NCBI GenBank assembly: GCA_052400665.1
Contig: JBQTGK010000002.1
Length of the DNA stretch: 64,000 bases
Origin: JBQTGK01 sp052400665
GTDB lineage: Bacteria; Bacteroidota; Bacteroidia; Bacteroidales; Marinifilaceae
Reading direction: 5' to 3' (one strand)
Part shown: positions 9,354 to 16,838 of the stretch, piece after piece
Numbering within the stretch: position 1 is the stretch's first letter
How the letters are laid out: each line of letters opens with the position of its first letter
The notes under the pieces: generated by a model
Seen by the model: the letters and a program-made list of their open reading frames with translations, nothing else
Told to the model about the DNA's origin: nothing
Database searches by the model: none
Position numbers and translations under genes: made by a program

Positions 9354-10316
9354 TTAATTTTTTGTCTTTTTATGATATACTCTAATTGGATTAATTGCAA
9401 AATACCAAATTATAAATGTAAAAGAGCTGAGTATAATTATCCAGCTTAATGCAATTGGCATTTCGGTATGTCGGGTAACAAAACCTTCGAGAAAGCCTGC
9501 AACAATAAAAATGGGAAAAATACCTGCTATTACTTTTATACCTTTTCTTACGCCATTTTGTAGGGAGACTTTTCGGGATAAGGTTCCAGTAAAAATAAGG
9601 CTGTTACCCAGTGTAATTCCTGCTGCTCCGGCTATTATAATTACCGATATTTCTAAAGCGCCATGAATCCATATTATTCGTGTTGTTTCCCAAAATAAGT
9701 CGTGTTGCACAAAAAAATAAGTAAAGCTGCCTAACATTACCCCGTTCGAAAAAAGAATATAGCCTGTGCCAAAAGCTGTAAATATTCCTAATACAAATGC
9801 TAAAAAGGAAACTTTAATATTGTTTATTGTAATTCCTAAAAACATTTCGGTAGAAGCTTGCTGCTTGTAAACAGCCATAGGATCGTTTTTACGGATATTA
9901 TCAATGGTCATATTCACATAATCGTCGCCTAAAATGCTGCGCACAAATGACTGATCTCCTTTTGACGATATGATGCCGATTAAAACTGAAACCATAAAAA
10001 TAATCAAGGCGTAGAGCAATTGTTTTCTTATGTCATAAAGAGTGAGTGGTAAATCGGTTTTCCAGAAATTTTTAAAAGCAGCTTTCTTAATCTTCTTATT
10101 TTTATAGATTTGCTGATGCACCTGCATGCTTAGCTGGTTAAGATATACCGTGGTTGATGATTCGGGATAAAATGTTCGTGAATACGATAAATCATCGGTA
10201 AGCTGAATATACAAATTGGCAATGGTATCAGGATTACTTTCTGAAGTTTGATTTAAAAGGTTTTCAAATTTTTCCCATTTGTGCTTGTTACGATTCAGGA
10301 ATACAATCTCTTTCAT
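9354..10316 (-). CDS. Stage II sporulation protein M-like (SpoIIM/DUF95) protein
   Basis: 320 residues. A polar N-terminal part (first 105 residues, rich in Lys and Asn) is followed by five or six membrane helices. Typical SpoIIM features are the MFLGITINNIKVSFLAFVLG helix, GSFTYFFVQHDLFW and a WIHGALEISVIIIAGAAG segment. In Bacilli SpoIIM belongs to the engulfment machinery, but nothing here suggests sporulation; in Bacteroidota the family sits in MoxR/RDD clusters with unknown role. It is the first gene of the minus-strand operon. The region upstream (10317-10523) is shared with the divergent RDD gene; I found no exact -7 box for the minus direction. Confidence 0.85.
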   Translation of the reverse strand: MKEIVFLNRNKHKWEKFENLLNQTSESNPDTIANLYIQLTDDLSYSRTFYPESSTTVYLNQLSMQVHQQIYKNKKIKKAAFKNFWKTDLPLTLYDIRKQLLYALIIFMVSVLIGIISSKGDQSFVRSILGDDYVNMTIDNIRKNDPMAVYKQQASTEMFLGITINNIKVSFLAFVLGIFTAFGTGYILFSNGVMLGSFTYFFVQHDLFWETTRIIWIHGALEISVIIIAGAAGITLGNSLIFTGTLSRKVSLQNGVRKGIKVIAGIFPIFIVAGFLEGFVTRHTEMPIALSWIIILSSFTFIIWYFAINPIRVYHKKTKN

Positions 10317-10523
10317 ATAAATTAGGCCAAAAATCTTTAATATAATGTTAAAGTTATCTTTAATTATGAAATAAACAAATCACTTTTACTGTTAATATAA
10401 TTCTTGCTATTTAATCGTCAGAATAACAGTATTGTGAGTAATGCGATATTATTTATCGAATCTGAATATTTTTATCTTTAATTTATGATAGGTATATTCG
10501 TTAGTTCTAAACTTATTATTCTT

Positions 10524-11237
10524 ATGTCGAAAATAAATATTGAAACCAGCCAAAATGTACAATTAAATTTTCCAGTAGCAAGTGTTGGAGAAAGAATGGT
10601 AGCCTATCTTCTTGATATGGTATTTATTGGGGTGTGCTTTATGTTTTGTGGTTTATTATTTGGTGCATTAGGTGAAGAATATGTGATGATTTTTGTTATA
10701 ATGATACCCTTTCTTTTTTATTCCTTACTGTTCGAGTTGTTTATGGGAGGGCAAACACCAGGTAAGAAAATAATGAAAATTAAAGTTTATAAAATTGATG
10801 GTGATTCAGCAGATTTTATCAGTTACCTTATTAGGTGGATGTTTAGGTTAGTGGATATTGGTTTAACTAATGGAATTGCCGCAATTCTTACCATTGTGAT
10901 TGGAGAAAAAGGACAGCGTGTTGGTGATATTCTTGCAAAAACTACCGTTGTAAAATTAAATAGAAAGCTTAGTTTAAGTAATACTATTTTAAGTGATATT
11001 CCAGAAAATTATGAATTGGTGTTTTCTGAAGTTAAGAAGTTAAAAGATAATGATCTAGAGCTTTTTAAACAGGTTGTCGAGAAGTTAAAAACAATGGATG
11101 ATTATGTTGAAAAGCTTACTTTTGGTTTAAAAGCAAGAAAGAAGGTCTCCGATAAGTTGGGAATACAAACAGAAATGCCACCCGAACAGTTTTTTCAAAC
11201 ACTAATTACAGACTATAATTACATTCATAAAAATTAA
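10524..11237 (+). CDS. RDD family membrane protein
   Basis: About 237 residues. The RDD domain begins at FPVASVGERMVAYLLDMVF and shows three helices with the characteristic Arg and Asp-Asp positions (GERMVAYLLDMV, GQTPGKKIMKIKV, LIRWMFRLVDI, GQRVGDILAKT). The soluble C-terminal 80 residues are helical. An in-frame ATG at 10485 would add 13 hydrophobic residues, but a near-consensus -7 box (TATTTTTA, 10467-10474) lies just before it, so the ATG at 10524 (MSKINIETSQNVQ) is preferred. RDD proteins divergent from SpoIIM/MoxR/DUF58 operons are a recurrent Bacteroidota arrangement. Function unknown, perhaps transport. Confidence 0.85.
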   Translation: MSKINIETSQNVQLNFPVASVGERMVAYLLDMVFIGVCFMFCGLLFGALGEEYVMIFVIMIPFLFYSLLFELFMGGQTPGKKIMKIKVYKIDGDSADFISYLIRWMFRLVDIGLTNGIAAILTIVIGEKGQRVGDILAKTTVVKLNRKLSLSNTILSDIPENYELVFSEVKKLKDNDLELFKQVVEKLKTMDDYVEKLTFGLKARKKVSDKLGIQTEMPPEQFFQTLITDYNYIHKN

Positions 11238-11353
11238 GTATTTATAAATGTATCAAAAAAAAATAATTTTTGTCGATTTTTTTTGCGTCCATTTCATAAA
11301 GTATACGTCTACCTATTTGAAAGTAGAGTTTAATAATTAAGAAAAGTAAGCTT

Positions 11354-11608
11354 ATGAATAGCCAATGTTGTGGGTCACAATTACATCACACGGAAACTTG
11401 TTGTAACGACGATAGTGTGAATGTAGAACTGATAAATCAGGTGCTGGAAGCCCCAGAAGAAAAAGCGCTTAAAGATTGTGCCTGTAAAGGTTTAGGACCA
11501 TGCCAATGTCCACCAGAAGAAAAACAATCGGAGAAGATTTCAGAGCAATTTACAGATCTAAAATATGCTGGTGATAAATGTGGTTGCGGAGGAAACTGTA
11601 ACTGCTGA
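11354..11608 (+). CDS. Small cysteine-rich protein with CC and CxC motifs
   Basis: 84 residues with 12 cysteines: two CC pairs (5-6 and 16-17) and four CxC motifs (42-44, 50-52, 76-78, 82-84). The middle (18-40) is acidic and helical without cysteines. There is no signal peptide. This is the layout of a metal-binding, metallothionein-like or metal-buffering protein, but I do not recognise a named family. It has its own terminator and is followed by the SigZ-like sigma factor gene on the same strand. The ATG is preceded by a purine-rich stretch (AAGAAAAG). Codon use resembles the neighbours. Metal binding is an inference from cysteine spacing only. Confidence 0.75.
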   Translation: MNSQCCGSQLHHTETCCNDDSVNVELINQVLEAPEEKALKDCACKGLGPCQCPPEEKQSEKISEQFTDLKYAGDKCGCGGNCNC

Positions 11609-11662
11609 TAATATTTTAAATCTATTCTCGCCTTACGAGAACAATTAGCTAATTAATTTTAT

Positions 11663-11718
11663 AAACCATCTTTTGTTACTTCTATATTGTAAATAGAAAT
11701 AGCAAAGATGGTTTTTTT
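11663..11718 (+). terminator. Strong intrinsic terminator
   Basis: The arms AAACCATCTTT and AAAGATGGTTT pair perfectly, with an inner TTCTAT/ATAGAA helix, and a run of seven T follows. It ends the cysteine-rich protein transcript and separates it from the sigma factor gene. Confidence 0.85.
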
Positions 11719-11754
11719 ATTTAGAATGATTTCAAATTATTAAGTTGCTTTTTG

Positions 11755-11762
11755 TATTTTTG
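11755..11762 (+). promoter_or_regulatory. -7 box TATTTTTG before sigma factor gene
   Basis: A perfect TAnnTTTG match 28 bases before the sigma factor start and after the upstream terminator, so the sigma factor should have its own transcript. No TTG lies at a consensus -33 distance. Confidence 0.5.
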
Positions 11763-11789
11763 TTTAGATTTTAAAAAATAATAGAATAG

Positions 11790-12344
11790 ATGGTAGAAAA
11801 TATCTGGAGAGAATATCATAAGCAATTGTTAACTTTTATTCAAAAAAGAGTAGGCGATCCTTCTATGGCAGATGATATTTTACAGGAAGTGTTTTTAAAA
11901 ATTCATTGTAAAATTGATAGTTTACAGCAGGAGCGAAAAATAAAAGCCTGGTTGTTTCAAATCACCCGAAATACCATTATCGATTTTCATCGGAAATCAT
12001 ATTCTAAGACTGATTTAGATGAGCAAATCATCGATTTGGAAGATGAGAATGATCCAAAAGCCATGGAAGATATTCAATCTTGTATTGTTCCGATGATAAA
12101 GTCTTTACCCGAAGGCTATAGAGAGGCTTTAATCTTATCAGAACTAAACGGACTAAGTCAAAAACAACTTTCTGAAAAATTGCAAATATCTTATTCTGCT
12201 GCAAAGTCGAGAGTCCAAAGGGGACGAAACCTTTTAAAAGAGGCACTCAATCAATGTTGTAGTTTTGTACATGATTCTAAAGGCCGAATAATTGATTACG
12301 AAAAAAAAGTTTCTAGTTGTAAAAATTGTCAAGATAATAAGTGA
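11790..12344 (+). CDS. sigZ: SigZ-like ECF RNA polymerase sigma factor
   Basis: 184 residues. Region 2 is clear (ADDILQEVFLKIHCKID, then KAWLFQITRNTIIDFHRK) and region 4 follows (LPEGYREALILSELNGLSQKQLSEKLQISYSAAKSRVQRGR). The tail after region 4 has a CC pair in ALNQCCSFVHDSKGRIIDYE and ends in CKNCQ; a cysteine tail of this kind is a mark of SigZ-type factors. It directs RNA polymerase to a stress regulon in the family; the inducer is unknown. No anti-sigma gene is adjacent, so the cysteine tail may itself sense metal or redox state (inference). Confidence 0.85.
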   Translation: MVENIWREYHKQLLTFIQKRVGDPSMADDILQEVFLKIHCKIDSLQQERKIKAWLFQITRNTIIDFHRKSYSKTDLDEQIIDLEDENDPKAMEDIQSCIVPMIKSLPEGYREALILSELNGLSQKQLSEKLQISYSAAKSRVQRGRNLLKEALNQCCSFVHDSKGRIIDYEKKVSSCKNCQDNK

Positions 12345-12478
12345 ATTTGTTTTATTCTTAAGCTGTTATTCACATTAACTTCGAATAATAAAAGTAGTAA
12401 GTTGTCCTACAGATGATAGTAATTATGGGTATTTATTGTATTTTAAAGCAATAAAATTAATTCAATAAAATATCCGAT

Positions 12479-13714
12479 ATGTCTGAGTTTATAAATAATA
12501 ATAATACCCGTATAGAATCAATATTTCAGTTTTGTTTTAAGCTGATTAAGGGAGAAAAAGGAACTGAGCTAATAAAAGAACATCAGGAGGCGATTAATAG
12601 TGTTATTCCCAACGATATTGTGATTGCAGTACATCGTTTGGTGGAAGCAAATCTGCCAATGAACGATTTAAAAATAGGGATTAATAAGGCATTAAATGTT
12701 TTTCATAAAACAATTGTAAGTAGACCGAAAATTCAGCTTTCACCCAATCATTTTTTAGGAATTATGATGAGGGAAAACAGAGCCTTGGAAAAATGTTTGA
12801 CTGAAATTAAACCACTGGCAAAAAAAATAAACTTGCTTAAAGATGAGAATGAGCTTGTGCAAACTTTGTCTAATCTCAAGTTAAAGGTCGAAGAATTAGC
12901 AGAAATAGAGAAGCATTATTCCCGAAAGGAGAATGTGTTTTTTCCTTATTTCGAAAATCAATATCCCGAATATAAATGTTTGGGTGTAATGTGGTCAATT
13001 CACGATGATATTCGCAAAGTAAGGAAAGATTTAGTTGAAGTTTTAGGAGAATCTTCGTGTAATTTGAATAGAATAAATAAGTTAATGGGCGACTTGTTTT
13101 TCTTCATGAATACAATAATATTCAGAGAGGATTATTTATTGTTTCCGGTTGCTGTAAATGCCGTATCGGATGATTTGTGGGAGGAAATGAATCAGCAAAG
13201 TCTTGAAATAGGTTTTAGCTTTATTGATATTCCTGTTTTTTCGGAGAAGAAGAAAATTGCAAAAAAAGGATTTGTATTTGAAGGAGAACAGCTGGATACC
13301 ATTCAATTGAAGGATACACTTCTTAATTTCGATACTGGATTAATGACATTGCAGCAAGCCATGATGCTTTTGAATAATTTGCCGGTTGATATTACTATGA
13401 TTGATGAAAACGATAGGGTGCGCTTCTTTTCAAATCCTAAAGATCGATTTTTTACCCGATCGAAAGCTATAATCGGAAGAACCGTTCAAAATTGTCATCC
13501 ACCGGAAAGTGTGCATGTTGTTGATGATTTGTTAAAAGCATTTAAGAGTGGCGAAAAAGATAGCGAACCATTTTGGATACAAATGAAATCTCGCTTTATT
13601 TTAATCCAGTATTTTGCTTTGCGCGATGAGGATGGAAACTATAAAGGTTGTATTGAAGTAAGTCAGGATTTAACCGATATAAAAACACTCGAAGGGGAGA
13701 AAAGATTGATGTAA
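12479..13714 (+). CDS. DUF438/hemerythrin/PAS domain protein
   Basis: 411 residues in three parts. The N-terminal helical DUF438 domain covers about 1-90. A hemerythrin-like four-helix domain runs from about 95 to 235, with likely di-iron ligands in HYSRKENVFFPYF, MWSIHDDIR and REDYLLFP. A C-terminal PAS domain follows (about 290-400), with VDITMIDENDRVRFF and GRTVQNCHPPESVHVV. Proteins of this architecture are thought to sense oxygen or nitric oxide through iron. It has no output domain, so it would act through a partner. It lies 134 bases after the sigma factor gene on the same strand and ends before a bidirectional terminator. Confidence 0.85.
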   Translation: MSEFINNNNTRIESIFQFCFKLIKGEKGTELIKEHQEAINSVIPNDIVIAVHRLVEANLPMNDLKIGINKALNVFHKTIVSRPKIQLSPNHFLGIMMRENRALEKCLTEIKPLAKKINLLKDENELVQTLSNLKLKVEELAEIEKHYSRKENVFFPYFENQYPEYKCLGVMWSIHDDIRKVRKDLVEVLGESSCNLNRINKLMGDLFFFMNTIIFREDYLLFPVAVNAVSDDLWEEMNQQSLEIGFSFIDIPVFSEKKKIAKKGFVFEGEQLDTIQLKDTLLNFDTGLMTLQQAMMLLNNLPVDITMIDENDRVRFFSNPKDRFFTRSKAIIGRTVQNCHPPESVHVVDDLLKAFKSGEKDSEPFWIQMKSRFILIQYFALRDEDGNYKGCIEVSQDLTDIKTLEGEKRLM

Positions 13715-13724
13715 TGCATTAAAA

Positions 13725-13754
13725 AAGCCTGATAGATTAAGTTCTACCAGGCTT
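13725..13754. terminator. Bidirectional terminator between convergent genes
   Basis: Arms AAGCCTGATAGA and TCTACCAGGCTT pair with one mismatch; six A before and T-rich sequence after suit both strands. It separates the DUF438 gene from the thioesterase gene. Confidence 0.7.
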
Positions 13755-13776
13755 CTAAATATTATTGAATAGAGTC

Positions 13777-14151
13777 TTATAATCTGCTCATAAATTTTAT
13801 TGGATCGATAATGTAGCGAACGTGATGTGCAGAACCAATTTTTCCTCCTTCATCAGATGCTTCAATTTCGAAAGTTAATTTTTTACCGTCAATTTTAACC
13901 AGTTTAGCAGTACAGCTTACTTTTGCATTTAACTTGGTTGCTTTAATATGTTTGGTGTCAATTTGAATACCTACACTATCAGTTCCTTTTGCCATATCAT
14001 TATCGATACAAGCAACTGCAGTGCTTTCCATAAAGGCAACCATTGCAGGAGTAGCAAATACTTCTAATTTTCCCGATCCGTGATATTTTGCCGTATCCTT
14101 ATTGGTTACAGTCATTGTCTGACTGATTGATAATCCTTCTACTAATGCCAT
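13777..14151 (-). CDS. Hotdog-fold thioesterase, FlK-like
   Basis: 124 residues of the single hotdog fold. ATPAMVAFMESTAVACIDND is the central helix and SVGIQIDTKHIKATKLNAKV the following strand. The ATP...E..A motif and the conserved His of HIKAT match the thioesterase group that includes fluoroacetyl-CoA thioesterase FlK and many short acyl-CoA thioesterases of unknown substrate. It is cytoplasmic and probably dimeric. The gene starts 29 bases after the stop of prfC on the same strand, so the two are probably cotranscribed, although no functional link is known. Confidence 0.8.
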   Translation of the reverse strand: MALVEGLSISQTMTVTNKDTAKYHGSGKLEVFATPAMVAFMESTAVACIDNDMAKGTDSVGIQIDTKHIKATKLNAKVSCTAKLVKIDGKKLTFEIEASDEGGKIGSAHHVRYIIDPIKFMSRL

Positions 14152-14180
14152 AATAAGCTATTTTATATTCTTATTTTATC

Positions 14181-15755
14181 TTAAAATTCTGAGGTGAAGT
14201 GGAATTCTAAATCAGTATAATTGTTTTGCGCCATTTGAAGCATATAGCTCGAATCGGCAAGAAAAACATCTCTACCATGCTTGTCTTTAGCGATGTATTG
14301 GAATTTAGCTTTCTTAAATTCTTTTAATTGTTCATCGTTATTTGATTTAATCCAGCATGCTTTGTGTAGGTTAATATGTTCCCATCTACACGATGCAGAA
14401 TACTCATGCAATAAACGGTACTCAATAACCTCAAATTGTAGAGCTCCCACAGTTCCAATTACTTTTCGACCATTAAATTGAGAGATAAATAACTGAGCAA
14501 CACCTTCATCCATTAATTGGTCAATACCTTTAGCCAATTGTTTTGATTTCATCGGATCGGCGTTTTCGATATATTTGAAAAGCTCTGGAGAGAAACTAGG
14601 AATTCCTTTAAAATTTATTTTTTCTCCCTGAGTTAGTGTATCACCAATTTTAAAGTTTCCTGTATCGTGTAAACCAACAATATCTCCAGGGAAAGCTTCT
14701 TCTACAATAGATTTTTTCTCGGCCATAAATGCTGTAGGACTCGAGAATTTCAATTTTTTGCCATTGCGAACATGTAAATATGGTGTATTTCGTTTAAATA
14801 CTCCCGATACGATTTTCACAAAGGCAATACGATCTCGGTGGTTAGGATCCATATTAGCATGGATCTTAAAAACAAAACCAGAGAATTTTTCTTCTGTTGG
14901 CTCAATTACTCGTTCAACAGTTTGGCATGGTAGAGGAGAAGGTGCAATTTGAATAAATGCATCCAAGAGTTCACGTACCCCAAAGTTATTTAAAGCCGAT
15001 CCAAAGAAAACAGGAGCAATTTTTGCATCTAAATATTCCTGAACATCTAATTCAGGATAAACACCAGAAACAAGTTCTAATTCTTCTCTTAAAACTTCGG
15101 CATCTTCACCAATATATTCTTCCAGTTTTGGATTCGAAAGATCATCAAATTCAATTGTTTCTTCAACAGTTTGAGTTGCAGGAGTGAACAAGCTCAAATT
15201 CTTTTGAAACATATTGTAAACTCCTTTAAAATCGGGTCCCATGTTAATTGGCCAGCTTAATGGGTTTACGCTAATTTGTAATTCGGCTTCAATTTCATCA
15301 AGTAAATCGAATGCATCTTTACCACTACGGTCCATTTTGTTAATAAAAACAATAACCGGAGTTTTACGCATTCTACAAACCTTCATTAATTTTCTGGTTT
15401 GAGCTTCAACCCCTTTAGCAACATCAATAACAATAATTACACTGTCGCAAGCAGTTAAGGTTCTAAATGTATCTTCTGCAAAATCCTGGTGACCTGGCGT
15501 ATCGAGAATATTAATTTTGTGTCCCTTGTACTCAAAACCCATTACCGAAGTGGCAACAGAAATTCCTCTTTGGCGCTCAATTTCCATAAAATCCGAAGTC
15601 GCTGTTTTCTTTATCTTATTCGATTTTACAGCTCCTGCAACGTGAATTGCACCACCAAATAATAACAGTTTCTCCGTTAATGTTGTCTTCCCCGCATCAG
15701 GGTGCGATATAATTCCGAAAGTTCGGCGTCTTTGTATCTCTTCTTTAAACCCCAT
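14181..15755 (-). CDS. prfC: Peptide chain release factor 3
   Basis: 524 residues, the usual RF3 length. The GTPase motifs are intact: SHPDAGKTT (17-25), the RGISV switch, DTPGHQDF (85-92) and NKMD (139-142). The RF3-specific domain III ends with LQFEVIEYRL and a C-terminal VFLADSSYMLQ stretch. RF3 uses GTP to remove RF1 or RF2 from the ribosome after peptide release. A -7 box (15791-15798) lies 36 bases upstream. The downstream thioesterase gene is probably in the same transcript. Confidence 0.97.
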   Translation of the reverse strand: MGFKEEIQRRRTFGIISHPDAGKTTLTEKLLLFGGAIHVAGAVKSNKIKKTATSDFMEIERQRGISVATSVMGFEYKGHKINILDTPGHQDFAEDTFRTLTACDSVIIVIDVAKGVEAQTRKLMKVCRMRKTPVIVFINKMDRSGKDAFDLLDEIEAELQISVNPLSWPINMGPDFKGVYNMFQKNLSLFTPATQTVEETIEFDDLSNPKLEEYIGEDAEVLREELELVSGVYPELDVQEYLDAKIAPVFFGSALNNFGVRELLDAFIQIAPSPLPCQTVERVIEPTEEKFSGFVFKIHANMDPNHRDRIAFVKIVSGVFKRNTPYLHVRNGKKLKFSSPTAFMAEKKSIVEEAFPGDIVGLHDTGNFKIGDTLTQGEKINFKGIPSFSPELFKYIENADPMKSKQLAKGIDQLMDEGVAQLFISQFNGRKVIGTVGALQFEVIEYRLLHEYSASCRWEHINLHKACWIKSNNDEQLKEFKKAKFQYIAKDKHGRDVFLADSSYMLQMAQNNYTDLEFHFTSEF

Positions 15756-15790
15756 TTATTGTATTGTGTTTACTTTCAAATTTCAGTTTG

Positions 15791-15798
15791 CAAAAGTA
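15791..15798 (-). promoter_or_regulatory. -7 box TACTTTTG for prfC
   Basis: On the minus strand this reads TACTTTTG, a perfect TAnnTTTG match, 36 bases before the prfC start codon. No -33 TTG is at consensus distance. Confidence 0.5.
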
Positions 15799-15964
15799 AT
15801 AATTTTAACCGATAAGCAGTACTCTTAGCAATTATATCCCACCTAAATTGTCATATTAAAAGTACTAATCTTATTTATTAGGAAACTATTTTAATTGATA
15901 TTGTGATTATTTTTCTGTGTTTCTTTTATTAACTTCACGCCTCAAAATTGTGAAATTAGCTTAA

Positions 15965-16468
15965 ATGAAACGCATAGGTTTACTTTCGGATACTCACGGA
16001 TATATTGATACGCTTGCTTTAAAACATTTGAAAGAGTGTGATGAAATATGGCATGCCGGTGATATTGGAAATATGGAAACTGTTGATAAACTGACTAAAA
16101 TCGCACCTCTTATTGCTGTTCATGGTAATATTGATGGTCAGGAAATTCGGGCTATTTACCCTAAACATCAACGTTTTTTATGTGAAAGTGTTGATGTCTG
16201 GATTACACATATTGGTGGATATCCTAAAAGATACGATACCAATGTTAAACCAGAGATTTTTGAAAATCCGCCTCAGCTTTTTATATCGGGACATTCACAT
16301 ATTTTGAAAGTTGTGTTCGATACAGATTTAAATTTCTTACACATAAATCCGGGAGCAGCCGGAATACAAGGATTTCATCAGGTTCAAACTTTGGTGAAAT
16401 TTACCATAGATCAAAAAAATATAAAAGATCTTCAGGTGGTTGAATTTGGTAAAAAAGGACGATTGTAA
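15965..16468 (+). CDS. YfcE/MJ0936-type metallophosphodiesterase
   Basis: 167 residues. The motifs are GLLSDTHGYID (8-18), HAGDIG, VHGNIDG, ITHIGGYP and FISGHSH followed by INPGAAG, the normal order for small single-domain phosphodiesterases of the YfcE/MJ0936 group. These bind two divalent metals and cleave phosphodiesters; physiological substrates are unsettled. The start is an ATG four bases after TTAA. It appears to be a single gene, divergent from prfC. Confidence 0.92.
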   Translation: MKRIGLLSDTHGYIDTLALKHLKECDEIWHAGDIGNMETVDKLTKIAPLIAVHGNIDGQEIRAIYPKHQRFLCESVDVWITHIGGYPKRYDTNVKPEIFENPPQLFISGHSHILKVVFDTDLNFLHINPGAAGIQGFHQVQTLVKFTIDQKNIKDLQVVEFGKKGRL

Positions 16469-16838
16469 TTCTTCATTCTACCAAAAATTAACACCTAATA
16501 TTTCAAATTATTTAAGGGGGAAAATAGGGTATTTAAAATAGATTCTTAAAAATCGGAGAAGCTTAATTTTCTTAAACAAGATTTTTGGATTCGTCTTTTT
16601 AAAATACCAATATTTTAGTATATTTAGATACTTGAATTTAATGATATGAATATGATATTATTAATTGTTCATAGTTCTAAATATCTATCTGGTAAAACTT
16701 AAGGTGGTTCTTATTATATGTGTTAAACGCATAAAAAGATCTGTAGATCTGCTAAGGCTTTTTCAATTAAGATTGAATAAAGTTTTAAATTTTACCAAGA
16801 TTGATGTATAAATAAAAAATAATAAAAAATTATAGAAT
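16469..16838. other. Intergenic region before aconitase
   Basis: 370 AT-rich bases without a credible gene. A weak hairpin (AAAAATC at 16548-16554 against GATTTTT at 16580-16586) may end the phosphodiesterase transcript. Around 16735-16765 an AGATCTGTAGATCT inverted repeat sits inside AAAAAG/CTTTTT arms and could form a leader structure for the aconitase transcript. I see no exact TAnnTTTG box here. Confidence 0.4.

Noticed and set aside
9354..10316. SpoIIM homologue as a sign of sporulation
   Set aside because: The family is wide in non-sporulating bacteria, and no other sporulation gene is present.
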